Below, one piece after another: positions 34,756 through 46,985 of a DNA stretch of 64,000 nucleotides. The translations under genes and the position numbers were made by a program. The stretch's first letter is position 1; the number at the start of each line of letters is the position of its first letter. Source of the DNA: Chimonanthus salicifolius (Eukaryota; Streptophyta; Magnoliopsida; Laurales; Calycanthaceae); the NCBI GenBank assembly GCA_013350335.1, contig CM023534.1, positions 9,701,542-9,765,541 of the forward strand, given 5' to 3'. Below the pieces are notes generated by a model. It was not told the origin of the DNA. It did no database searches and worked only from the letters and a program-made list of their open reading frames with translations.

Positions 34756-37137
34756 AGGTCCATAATAATAAGTCTTTTAATATTTTAAAGATAAAAGAAG
34801 TGAAATATTTTAAAAGCCTTTAAAATTTGTCAATTAAAATAGTTAAAAAAATTCCGGTAAAAGAAAGTCTTGAATTGAATTTACTCATAAATTCTTCTTT
34901 GGCTGCTCTCCATAATAAGATTGCTGTTCATCAATTTATTATATATTGAGAGATTTATACATGTTCTCGTAGAGTAGAAATGCTCATATTATAAAAAATA
35001 TTAAATGATAAATGATTTTTAATATTTAAAATATACTTAATCTCGCTAATTGTTTTATGAAGCCTTTTTCATTTTTTTCAAAAATTAACCTAATGTACAA
35101 ACTAAGGCTGAACAAGCTAATACAGTGACATTTTTATATTTTCTAATTTTATTATGCTAACTACATTAAAGTCATCATTATTATAGTCTATTTAATTTGT
35201 ATAATATTGTTTATTTACAAATTACTGAGCTGAACAAATTAATGCACCATAAATTTCCTTTTTACAACTAAAATTACTGAGCTTGATTGTAAATTTTAGA
35301 AAAATAAATAATTTAACGGTTATAGGGGAGGTGTATAAATATAGGCAGAAACTCCTTCAGCATATCTTGATGATTGACGAATTATGAAGAAATGGTCTAA
35401 ATCATATTTATCTAATAATGAGATGTAAATATGTAATCATATGGGTCTGAACTTTTTAAAAGAAGAAAGAAGAATTTAGTCCCAATCAAAATCTATCATA
35501 AGGTAAGTGCCTTCTTATTGTGCGCAATTTCAGATTTAATATTTTTATTTAAAGATTTTAGGTGCTGATTTTCACATACTTATTTCAATTTAAAGGTAAT
35601 AATATAATTTAAGAATGTTCATCATCAATTAAATATTGATTATATTGATTTAAAAGTTAAATCGGTCTCTCCTGTCTCAGATGGTTTAGATATCGGACTC
35701 ATTCGTTATTTAAAATTAAAATAATAAAATTAGACATTTATACCCAAACAATTTTTTTTTTAAATCTTGGTGTTTTCGCCTCAAAAATATCTGAAAAGAC
35801 GAAAGGGAGGGAAGGAGACGAGAGTAGGGATTTTAGGAGCAAGATAAAGCCGACAAGAGAGAAAGATGGGAAAGTGGTTCTTATGCACAAAAGTCAACAA
35901 ATTTGTGTAGAATTTAGTGGCTCTTATCCACACTTGTCCCGGTGCTATAGAATTTTTTTAATGTATTCTTTGTAATTCATGTATAATGGATTAATTCAAT
36001 ACTTTAAAGTATTCTTTACTGGAATTTTTAATTATGTAGAGGGACTTGGGACTCGTAGATTAAGCATAAACAAGAAGAAAGATCAACTAAGCAAGGCATG
36101 ATAATTGGGTAAAAGTGATTAAAAAAGAAGTGAGTTGATGGCTCGAGGATTCAATTATATATCCTCAAATCCCATTATTGCAACAGTAACCTAGGTGAAA
36201 ACAAAACATTTATTTAGAGAAATTATTTAATAAATGAATTCTTCAAAAATAGTTATTTAATTGGGCATTTTTAAAATTTAATTAACAATTTATATCTTTA
36301 AGAGTTGGACCTTCACATTATCCAAATGACACTTTTTTAAAAAAAATAGTGAATAAGTTTATAAAAAAATAGAATATAAGTAAATAAGCTAAGTAAAACA
36401 AAGGGTCAGTAATTCTCTCATATGCATTTTGTGTTTAGTGACACAAATTTTAGTATATTTTTTATTTTATCTACAGATAAATAGTAAAAATTCAATAGGT
36501 TTACTTTTACTCTTCATATGAGTTTCAGCGAATCGATTTTCATTAATCATAAATTTTTTGTGAGTCGATTTGTACTATTTATGAATTTTGACGAGTCAAT
36601 TTATATTCTTTATGAATTTTGACGAGTCAGTTTACACTGTTTATAAATTTTAGACATTCTTTTTTCTTCAATATAATACGTAAAGGTCAAATTAGACATT
36701 GTGATAAAATCCTCTATATATATAAAATATATCCGTTGGGAGAATCGCTGGTCATAGAGAAAGTCATACAATATGCCCCCTTATAGTTAAAACTAAGATA
36801 AAAAATTGGTGTTGCTGTCCCACTATGTCACATCATCCTTCCCTAATCTTACCCTCTTGCATACACCAACTGTCATTTAAATCACACCATTTGAAATTAT
36901 TTTTACCATTAAAAAGAAAGTATAGAATCAATTCTCTTGTTTAATATGAAATTCCATGATTAAAACCATTGAAGACCTTGACCCAAACTCCTATTGAGCC
37001 ATTATGCCGGATTTTTATTTTATTGATTTGTATGCTTTGATATGTTAAAGCATGGTGAATTTAGAGAAGATGGTTTTGAATTTTTTATAAATATACTTAG
37101 AATTGGTAACTCATTTCATTTAAGAATAAAGTTAATA
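34756..37137. other. AT-rich intergenic DNA with a degenerate tandem array
   Basis: No gene seen. At about 36525-36660 an approximately 38-bp unit recurs three to four times with divergence; its core reads gaattttgacgagtcaattt and related forms (gagtcgatttgtactattta, gagtcagtttacactgttta). Confidence 0.6.
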
Positions 37138-37352
37138 TTTTTTTTTTAAGGTCTGAAAGTGTCTAGACATTCCATTTAACTAGTCTTTCGAGATATGTGA
37201 AAAACTCTTTATCCGTACACATCAGGTAAGTCGATGAGATTTTACTCTATACATATTTTCATTAAAAGTTGTTCTTTATTGGAGTTCCCATAGTTTGAAT
37301 TTAAGACCTTTCTCTAGAGATCTTACTCCCAAATCAATTGAGATAACTCCTT
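37138..37352 (-). mobile_element. tRNA-derived SINE, reverse orientation
   Basis: On the minus strand it starts aaggagttatctcaattgat (box A region) and ggtcttaaattcaaac (box B). It continues with cttacctgatgtgtacggat and tctcgaaagactagt, and ends tgtctagacactttcagacc then poly-A. The 3' part matches the SINE at 21276-21475 (cctcgaggattagtcagg, cctagacaccttggtc). Confidence 0.75.
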
Positions 37353-40204
37353 AGAGTTAATTGTCAATATCATATTAGTGTGAGGATAGAATTAAAAAAC
37401 ATAATAAGTCCTTCTACATAAAAAGTTATTCAAAAAAGTTGATGATAAAAAAATTATGTACTAAGTCTAAGTATTATCAATTTATTGTATTGTTATTTCA
37501 ATAATAACAACTTTAGAGATAAAATGACAGAATGAGTATTTGTTAGATGACCATTTTAATGACAAATTCTAAAAATAGTAAATTTGAGAAGAAAAAAATA
37601 AAAACTAATAATGCGAAATAGAAAAATACTAAATTATATAAAAATATACAAAAAATAAATTACTAACAAAGTAAGAGAAGTGGTTAACTTAAAAAGAATA
37701 AAGATAATAAATATACTTATCAAGCCAAAAAATATTACATTTTTTGGCCAACACACACCTATTTCATCTTATTCAACTAAATTATATCGAAATGGACTAA
37801 AAGAAATTTCTAAACCCAGATTATATTAAAATAAAGCAAGTTTATTTCCATCAAAATAGAAAAAAATTAATAACTATAATTTTACTACATTAGTTATGTA
37901 AAACTCATTTTTTAAATAGAAGAATATCATTCAAATTGATATACTTAAATTGAGTTTTAGTTGGATCTTCTATTTAGAATCATTACTTCTTCAATAATCA
38001 ATTTATACTCTTTTTGTTCTATTTTACTTGTCCTCATTTAAATATTTATATTTTTAAAAGAACTCTTGTATATAAGACTAGTACTCACATACTCTTATTT
38101 ATTTTTAACATATTTTATACTATTTAAATACGAATAAGTAACTAATTTGAAGGAGAGTCTAATTTTAAAAGTCGACGATTATGAAAATCAGAAGGCATCC
38201 TATTTTGAAAAACTCAACGGGCAAAATTTTCTCAGTGGGACCCCGAGGTTGGATTAGGTGTTATTGGGCCCCACCAATTCTATCCATATTTGGTACTGAA
38301 GCTCAGCGCCTCAGACAGAGTCAGGCATATTTGGATTTTTAGATTGGGCTGGACCTCCTAACAATGACCCTTCATTTATTTATTATTTTATTGTACAATG
38401 GTGGGGCCCTGAAATTCACGGAGCCCGTAATCACAGCTGAGCGTCTAATCAATGTCTGCCTATTGAACTCTGTGGACCTCGTGAGCACCTATAATCATCC
38501 ACCACCTGTTCTGCTCTGAAGAGAATACTCATAAAAGTGAGAATCCAATTAAATGAAGGGTCTGCAGGAATTTGGATTTTTGCTTTAAGTAGTACCGGCA
38601 CTTGTCCTAAAAGCTACACCTAAATAGGATCGTAGCACTTTCTAACTTAGCATTTCGGCTAAAATAAAGGACAGTCGATACTCTTCTATATATTTTGTAT
38701 AATTTGATACAGTTTTATTTCAATCAACTTGTTAAATTATCTGCTGATTCAAAGATTTTGAGAGTTGATTTGCAAGGTAATTAATAAGTAAATTCATTTT
38801 GAGTTATACAAAATATTTATGAAATATATGAAAATTTAAAGATACATTTAAAAAGTTACAGAGGTTAAATTCTTACTCTATCACAAAAAAATATATAAAT
38901 AAATATATCATTATATGATTATTAAATTTTCAAAATAAATTCACTGAAGTATTTTAATTTTAATTTTTAAAATAAAAAACAAATCATTATAATATTATAT
39001 ATTTTTATTTATTATCATCAATTTCATATGAGAATGCATCAAAATGGAGAAAAAAAGTATATCTAAAGCTTTAAGTTTGAGAGTGAGAAAATAATAATTT
39101 CAATGTATTAAATTTATCAGAAAACAAACGTACAAACAAATGCTTAGGTGGGGGTTGCAGTTTATTTTAAATTATAAAGATGGGTTATTTGAAAAAATTA
39201 TATTTAAATAGAAGACTTATAACTGTAATTTAAATATAAATTTCAAAACCATAATAACCAATGGTTTTTGAAATTAAGGTTTAATTTTTTTAAGATTAAA
39301 GTATTCAAATCTCTTAGAATATTTAATTAATTTTTGAGACATATAAAAACCTTCTTATCTATACATACCGGATAATATTACATATAGTAGCCGTTTACCT
39401 CTTATATCTCATACAAGTTCTTAGATTGCTAAGAGATGAAAATTGATTTTAGTAGAGAAAAATTGCAAACATAATATCTAAAAATATGTACTAATCCAAA
39501 GTAAAAAAAAATTACAAATATTTTAATTTAAAAACTAAAGATGTTTTGATGGGTCATTTTGAAATATGATCAGAATTTTTGAATGAATAAATAACTCATT
39601 ACAAAAGCTATCAAATCATTAAAATTGAACCTGTCAAATCAAATAAACTTTTAATTTCTAATATCAAGATATAAGATAATAGTTAATCTAATTTCCAACC
39701 ATCAAAACACATCAGTCAATCATCAAATAAGACTAGATTCAAGGTTTAGAACAATTAATAACCTTTTCATTTATCTTTAAGTGAACTGTACATAAAACTC
39801 TTGTGCCTGACCCTACAGGTGGCCCACACATTTAATGGATTTGTCTGATTCTCAATAGGAAATTTCTCATGTAGTTAATGCCTGTGACAAGATTATGTGT
39901 TACATATAATATTATATTTGATGAAGGTTGAATTAAAGATGGGTCACGGCAAATGATAGTGCGGTCCCAATTCAATGATCTCGACCATTAAATAAAATCA
40001 TCCATCAATCACAAGTAGACTTTTTATGCAGATGCCGCCATATTTAAACCGTCACTCTGTTCTTTTGCTTTTAAATAAAGGAGACAAGATTGACCCAAAG
40101 TGGGGGGAGAGTTGATAGAGATATAATAATGAGAAGGCACTGTTGAATGGAAGCTGATTTAAAATTAAATTAGTGAAATAAAAAAGAAAAAAAGAAAATT
40201 CTAT
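37353..40204. other. AT-rich intergenic DNA, no gene seen
   Basis: Two GC-richer islands stand out at about 38215-38660 (gggccccaccaattctatcc, gtggggccctgaaattcacg) and 39800-40130 (gacaagattgacccaaagtg), but neither has a credible exon. They may be old transposon remnants or relic gene sequence. Confidence 0.45.
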
Positions 40205-40540
40205 CGAGACTTGTCTAATGAATTCTCTAACGAAAATTCGTTATTTAATAGGTCTTGAAGCTCATTCAGTTGAGTGTGATATAAAATGGATCATGTGAGT
40301 GAGCTTTATATGAAGTTTCATCTCTATCTGATTATTTTATATCTTGATTTTAAACTTCTCAAAATCAATGGTTCATTACTCATCAAAATTTAAAACTCAA
40401 GATTATATAGTTTGGATTATCAATCAATAGTGAAATTTTATATACTTCATAATCATATAATTAACTATCAAATGAACTGACTTACGTGAAACCCTCAAAC
40501 CCATCAACCATTTGATCATATGTCTCAATAGACAAGTCTC
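40205..40540. mobile_element. MITE family copy 2
   Basis: Terminal inverted repeats: cgagacttgtctaatga at the left and, inverted, tgagacttgtctattga at the right. The interior matches copy 1 at 7341-7658 in the same orientation (attactcatcaaaatttaaa, caagattatatagtttgg, aactatcaaatgaac). It encodes nothing. The cleaner terminal repeats here define the family better than copy 1. Confidence 0.82.
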
Positions 40541-41564
40541 ACTAACTTAAATAATGGAGGCTTTAGGAACAAATGAAATTTAAAATGTCATTTATCTTAC
40601 TTTATGAGAGTTCCCACTAACTTTTTATATTCCACTTCTAGTGTTTAAAAACTTATTGTGTAGACTCTGGTCGTTGAAAGTGATTGGTTTTTATAAAAGA
40701 AATTGAAATATATTATATTTTTTTATTGGAGAGGACATTTTTTTCAACGACCTTTGAGACACCCACACCCTTCTATTCAATTAGAAATCTCTAAACTGAT
40801 TATTTTATTCAACAAGATATTAAAAAAGAATATGGGATAAGTGTGGATCCACCACTTTACCATCTATGCAATTAAAAGTTAGAAGTGGATCTTTAAATTA
40901 ATAATATCCCAATTTAGTTTAATACGAGTTTTATTGAATGCCAGATGATGTCTAATTTTAAGTATAATATTTCTCATCCCCTATATTGTTAGAGAAGAAA
41001 AAAGCTTATCAAATATAATTGTTAATATTAATTTTAAATAGACTAAGAATAAATTATCTATCATCATATGTTATTTTCTTACAAATCATTATAACATAAT
41101 AAATTTTTGCAAAAAAATCATCATCATTATTATAGACATTTATCCCATCTCCTTACGATTGACGTAGGGTTTGTATTCAATCATTTTATTAACAATAAAA
41201 AGAAGACTATGAAAATAAACAATTACATATAATTTAAAGTTTAGAAGGAGAATTTGAGTTTAAATCACCTATTTTATAATATTATATTAAATGATTAGAA
41301 AGCAATAACTTCAATCAAAATTTATTATTTTTGATAAAATACAAAATTTATTTTACTGTTGTGTCCTTTGTAAGCAACAATAATGTCACTATTCACTAAT
41401 ACACTATAAAGTTTCTGATCGAATATTGTGTAATATATTCCATTAGATACTGAATCGAGCTATTACTTATAACTATCAAGATTATAGCCATACTAGACAT
41501 AAAATACAGATTGGTCCTTAATTATTTTAACGAGATAAATAATGTTGTAAAAGCTAAGCACCAA
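40541..41564. other. AT-rich intergenic DNA, no feature seen
   Basis: No exon, RNA gene or terminal repeats recognised upstream of the tRNA gene. Confidence 0.5.
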
Positions 41565-41645
41565 GTCAAGATGGCCGAGTTGGTCTAAGGCGCCAGTTTC
41601 AGGTACTGGTCCGAAAGGGCATGGGTTCAAATCCCATTCTTGACA
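41565..41645 (+). tRNA. tRNA-Leu (anticodon CAG)
   Basis: An 81-nt cloverleaf. The acceptor stem GTCAAGA pairs with TCTTGAC, followed by discriminator A. The D arm contains box A (TGGCCGAGTTGGTCT). The anticodon arm is CCAGT-TTCAGGT-ACTGG with CAG in the loop. A long variable arm (TGGTCCGAAAGGGCA) is typical of class II leucine tRNAs, and the T arm carries box B GGTTCAAATCCC. No intron. A T-rich pol III terminator follows at 41651-41670, and CAA sits just upstream, as is common in plant tRNA genes. It looks functional. Confidence 0.96.
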
Positions 41646-41650
41646 ATACA

Positions 41651-41670
41651 ATTTTTATCATTTTTTTTCC
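41651..41670 (+). terminator. Pol III terminator of the tRNA-Leu gene
   Basis: Two T-runs (5 and 8 T) begin within 6 bp of the tRNA 3' end, as expected for RNA polymerase III termination. Confidence 0.8.
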
Positions 41671-41950
41671 CAATTTTCCCATTATTTAAATTTCTAATTT
41701 ATTTTCACTTACCAAATTTTGATCCCTTGACAATTTTTTTTTATCATTTTAACCATACTAGATTTTTTCTTCCAATTTCCTTGTTTTTAAATTTCTAATT
41801 ATTTTCACTTACCAAACTTTGGTGCCTTAAAAGAATTCATATTAATTCTTCTACAATTCCATATTACATAGTTATCATCTATTAAAATAAGTTTGTGTCT
41901 AGTTAATTTATTTTTAAAATGAAATTTGTTCTCTCTTATCCTTTAATGAC

Positions 41951-41998
41951 ATTATCATCATCATCATCATCATTATTATTATTATTATTATTATTATT
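41951..41998. repeat. (ATC)n(ATT)n microsatellite
   Basis: Six or so ATC units pass directly into about eight ATT units. Confidence 0.93.
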
Positions 41999-42045
41999 TC
42001 AATTTTTTATTCACATAAAAATGTGAAGAGAGGTCAAGAAAAGCT

Positions 42046-42205
42046 AGAGGAAGTTGGCTTAACGGTATGAACATTTAAGAAACCTTGAGTTTGATTCACG
42101 TTCAAATCCCTCTAAGCTCCTCACTCCTATGATTGTGGTTGTCTTACATTTTGAGCATATGATAGATTCATATGCCTTTTTTTAAGCTATGCCATATTTG
42201 TTAGG
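42046..42205 (+). mobile_element. tRNA-derived SINE, diverged
   Basis: The head reads agaggaagttggcttaacgg (box A region) and ccttgagtttgattcacg (box B), a spacing typical of plant SINEs. The same box B text (cttgagtttgattcacg) occurs in the SINE at 49741. The body is T-rich and the 3' end is vague. Confidence 0.6.
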
Positions 42206-42339
42206 TTAATTTTTTTTGCAATGCATATTAGATAGTTAACATCTATTAAGATAAGTTTGTGCCATGAATTAATTTTACTTTCAAGTAAAATTTGTTATCT
42301 ATTGTCCTTCCATGACATTATCGTTATTTTAAATCTTAT

Positions 42340-42353
42340 ATATATATATATAT
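42340..42353. repeat. (TA)n microsatellite
   Basis: A short TA run, followed 30 bp later by an about 20-base T-run. Confidence 0.9.
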
Positions 42354-42664
42354 ACACAAACGTAGACTTTACAGACAATTTGCTTTTTTTTTTTTTTTTT
42401 TTAATTTGATACATAAAATCTTTATTATTTTTTGTCATTAATTGCGATTGGACTTGTCTTACTTGAGCATATGAAATTTTGATTCAGATGCCTTTTTCTA
42501 AATAAGCTAGGTCATAGTTGTATCAACAATTTATTTTTCATTCAGTGTTGATTTCAGTACTCATTATTGTTGTAGGAATTTGTTTATTCAACAATGTCAT
42601 GCCTTTGGTTAGTGATTTCTAGGGGTTCAATTTGGTAATGCTCAACATTTTCATATAAGCTACC

Positions 42665-43720
42665 TCACGTTGACTTAATCTGATTCCAAATTTGAAAACC
42701 CGAGTCTATTCGGGCCTGGGCATGTGCCCAATTTTGGGATGAAGAATAGTGCCCAATTTGAATTTGGGCTAAGTTTGGGCCTTGTACTCTCAGTGTCTGA
42801 CCCAACTCAAAAGCCCAGGTTGGTCTTGGGCTCAAATTAAACCCAAGGATCCATGATAACAGTCTGAGGCAATAGACTAATAGAAAATAAAAGGGAAAAA
42901 ATAGTAAAATTTCAGAAAAAAATCATGGAGGAGTTCAACTGACCTGCATAAATTCTACTCATGGATTGGTCCGAGTCTCTGAGTAGGTGGAGTTCGTCAA
43001 ACTCAACTTCATTTGGGCTGAGCTGAAAGAACTTATTCAATATATATATATATATATATATATATCTTCATTTCTAATGTTTGCGTTTAATTTTTCATGA
43101 CAAGTAGACAAGAAATTGTATTCCTTAAGCAATTATAAGCACTACCAATTTAGCAATTGGGTTTAAAATCAGTCCAGGCCTCACCAAGGCCTCAAAATGG
43201 TACCTCGAATTCAGTTGACCCAACTATCAAACTCACTGGAGGATACACCAAAATTAGCACATACACACTAATTCAGTACTAGGTTTCTGTGCAAGAAGCT
43301 AAATTTATTATTATTATTTTGAATGGAATTACATATATACTTTGTGTAAACAGGATTTTGTTAAATTTAGAACGACTTGTGAGCGTTATTGGGATAGATT
43401 GACTGTAAAAAACAAAGTAAATGGAGAAGGGGCCCAAAACTCAAAGGCCCGTTTGGGCCCTAATTTTTCAGTACTTTGAGCCTAATTTAACTTGTTTAGG
43501 GCTTTCTAAGGCCTGGTATAAGTTTGTATCCTAAAATTGCCACACAAGCCTTACCTCAAACTGATTTGGGACTCAACGAGACTCACCCAATTTGCGCCCC
43601 GAGACTGAGTCCTCATTGAAAAGTTTGGTATAGATTTTGACCTACTTGGGTCAACATATAATTAATGTAACTGGGCTTGGGTTATGTTGATTTAATTTGT
43701 GTATTAATAAAATTTAGACC
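42665..43720. other. GGGCC-rich degenerate repeat region
   Basis: Repeated short motifs such as tttgggcctt, gggcctgggcatgtgcccaa and aactgggcttgggttatg recall the ends of decayed hAT-type MITEs in plants. I cannot define paired termini or a target-site duplication. A (TA)n run lies inside at 43041-43065. No gene seen. Confidence 0.4.
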
Positions 43721-46700
43721 CTACTTGGATGTTCCCGGAGGTGCAAGCCTCTCTTTTGGAAGAAAAAGCTCGGACAGAAACAGAGGAGGAGAGAAACAGA
43801 GGTGATTTCTTGTTAAATTTTAGAATTTTTTTTCTCACAATTGTTATTTTTATAATAAATGTATTTAGCAAATGGGCAACATCTCACATGTGGGCCTTGT
43901 CCCTCCAAACCCTCTATATTGAGTACTAACTGCAGAGTAAGAAACTTCTAACTTTTTGATGAGTGTTGACCTTCTTAGAGGTGAAACATTTCAGAATGTG
44001 TCTAAACATAATTTAAGGGTTTTTCTCTTATCAATCTAAAGGGATTGGAGTGATGATCAGGAACTCATCTCATGAAGTGGGAGTCCTGACTTTGATTTCC
44101 CTCCATCTCAAAGGGCCACTTCCATAGATTTACTTAGTGTATGTGTAGAGAGGTTTCTATGTACTCCAAACTCCTTCTTGAGATGCCAGAATTTTGAACA
44201 TAATACAGAGTTAAAACATAGAGCTTTGGTTGAACAACTCCTGGAAAATAATGAAAAGGATTGCAGAAGTGAATTGCTACAACAAAAGATTTAGCTCCCA
44301 ACAAAAGAGTCAATGGCAACATAAGTCAACTTTATAGACAACAAACATTTTTCAAAGAAAAATAAAATTTTCTAGGATGACTCCCAATTACTTGCAACCC
44401 AAGATTGCTAGACTACTATCAGACAACAAACCTGAATTAATTAAAATATGAATTTCAACTAAAAATAGATTTTGACTCTTCAAAATAGTGAAAATTTGAG
44501 AAATTCTTAAAAGAAAAAATAATAATCAAACTCCTAAATCAACATCATATTAAAATCTGTCCATACGCACCCGAGTTTCAACCCTAAATCATACCTTCTT
44601 TGTCATTCTAGAAATAGAATCTGTCCCTACACATTTCAACGTATTAGAAAATAGAAACATCTGGTGCAGAAACCTCTCGAATAAATGAGGACTTTGTTAA
44701 AACTTAAACTAAGATGTCTCAATGACCAATTAGAATTACTTGAATGGTAGGTTCTTGAATGATTTTCTATTCAACAAGGTGGAGATTATGGGCTGCTAAA
44801 TTGTCTGGTTATTTGAATAATTTATGTTCATTCTCAAAGTTTAAAACTGCAATATTCCAAACCTTCTCTTCCATTGACTCTGACCCTTCATTGGGTGGGT
44901 GGTGATTTTATGTTATTGTATGCCTATCACTCCCACAAGGCCCTCTCATGCCACTAAAATAGAAAAACCAAGTAAATAAATAAAATAAATTAAGTCGTAT
45001 CTCGGACGAACATTTGACGATCAAAGACGGGCAACAATCCACCTATTCCACCTTGTTTGATACGAGGCTTAACAGCCTTACAAAGTCATGTGTCTCATCT
45101 GCATGCAATTGGCAATTACAATTGATTTTAATATTCGTTTTTCATAAACTAACTGTTTATATAAAGTCCATGTGTAAAAAACCGTAGGAAACCCAGTGTA
45201 AAACCCTCACAGATGATATCTACCACCCTTAGGACACACTAGATAAGGTCATGGATGTTTGAACTTGTCACATCTCGCTTCTTGAAACGGGAGATTACCA
45301 ATTAATACCATTTAGGAATCCGACATTTTCACCATCAGATATTAAATTACTCGAAGAAGTACAAAATAAGAGCTGAAAGTAGAGTGGAGAAGTCAGAAAT
45401 ACCCTCTCCCATTCTCAGTACTTCCCATCATCCATTGTACATGAAAAGTGCATACATGTTGGGTGAGAAGCCTACAGAAGGTAGTGGGCGTAGGAAAGAA
45501 ACCTTGAATAATCTTATAGATGATTTCCACCTACTCTGCTCAGATTGGCTTGTTAGAAATGATTTGTACCCAATTTTGGAATTTCCATAGAAAATAAAAA
45601 GAAACAGCCAATGTTCTCTAGTAATCTGTTCGACTTTTAAGCTGTAGTTGCGTGTCTTTGTAGAGAATATTTTAGATTTAAATGCTGACCCATATGAAAC
45701 TGTCGGATTTGATATCTATTAGCAAATATATTTGGTTGGTCTAGGTGTATTATGATCATATTTTTATACTATTGATATGGTTGATAACGGGATTTTTTTT
45801 CGATAATACAGATATCTTTATCCTACATTGAATGTGTAAATCTTACGGATATGCAAAACCACCCGCAGTCTTGTGTATCAGATAAAGTCTGGAGGAGTTA
45901 AATCCAAGATTTTTAATCTAATCTTAGAAGATTATACCAAAGTTTTAAGAATTATGCATAAGTAGGCCGGTGCACACTGTTCCTTCTCGTTACATGTGAT
46001 GAACTCATTGGAGATATTGCTCTTATGATCTTAGTTACGACTTACGAGTTTTAGAACAAAAAAATTGGCATAAATTTAATAAAAATATATATTTTTAAAA
46101 ATATCAGCTGAAATTTGAAACTTAGCTTTTGATCTAATACTCTTATTTTTATTTCACCAATTGATTTTTAAATGAATATAGAGCTGAACGTCTAAAAGGA
46201 TTATATAATAAAAGTTAGAAAAAGATTGTAATTGCAGTATTCTTAAACTTTATAGGGTAATGGCAGGAACACTATTCAGGTAAATTGATGTCCCTTTGAA
46301 AAAAAAATCCTCTTTCCTCTCATTACTATTTTTTTAAATCGGCACTTTTATATTTAACAATTAAATAGTGATATGTATAGAGAGAAAATAACGTTTTCAT
46401 ATGTATTTGATGATGACGTTGGATAAAATTTTAGATGCATGTTACCCCTTACAAGTTGATCTATATAATATTCCTAATATACTATTAACATAATGCTGTC
46501 CAATATATAAATATTTCAAAAAGTCTAATAAAATTTTAATATACACGAGGCCCTTTATCTACTTCTATAAATTAATAGTCATGATAAAGATTGATTATGT
46601 TTTAGACCTAAAGCAAAGTTCAACACAAAGAAAATTCCTCGCTTCAAACTAAGCCTAAGACCCCAAAATAATAAGATTAAGATAACAATCTTTGGAAGTC

Positions 46701-46825
46701 ATGCCTAAGATTGTTTACCAACAGAAAATGATCCACATCCTTTTCTTTTTCTTGGTGATGCAGAAGTTTCTCATTTTATTATCTCCATATATTAAGAAAT
46801 ACATGGAAAGAGAAAGAGATTAAGA
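43721..46825. other. Intergenic DNA, no gene seen
   Basis: No supported gene. At about 44050-44110 agtgatgatcaggaactcat and gagtcctgactttgatttcc could be a worn SINE head. A 68-codon frame at 45384-45590 has no recognisable similarity and no splice partners. Confidence 0.45.
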
Positions 46826-46985
46826 AATAAGAAGATGCAGGAGGTTTTCCGTTCAAATCACTCTCAATACAAAATAGTCATTCTCTGTAATGTTACCTGA
46901 TGTGTATAGATGGAGAAATTTGAAAATACCTCAAAGATTAATCGGTTGTTCTAAAAAAATTGAACATCTTAATTTTCCAAAAAAA
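46826..46985 (+). mobile_element. SINE, partial
   Basis: Contains ggttttccgttcaaatcact (box B), then gtaatgttacctgatgtgta and a 3' part with cctcaaagattaatcggttg before an A-run. The order of motifs matches the SINEs at 21276 and 37138. The 5' head is missing or too diverged to recognise. Confidence 0.6.

Noticed and set aside
36525..36660. CRISPR-like spaced repeats
   Set aside because: Units are diverged, AT-rich and contiguous; the genome is plant nuclear.
45384..45590. 68-codon frame, possible small gene
   Set aside because: No recognisable similarity, splice partners or promoter context.
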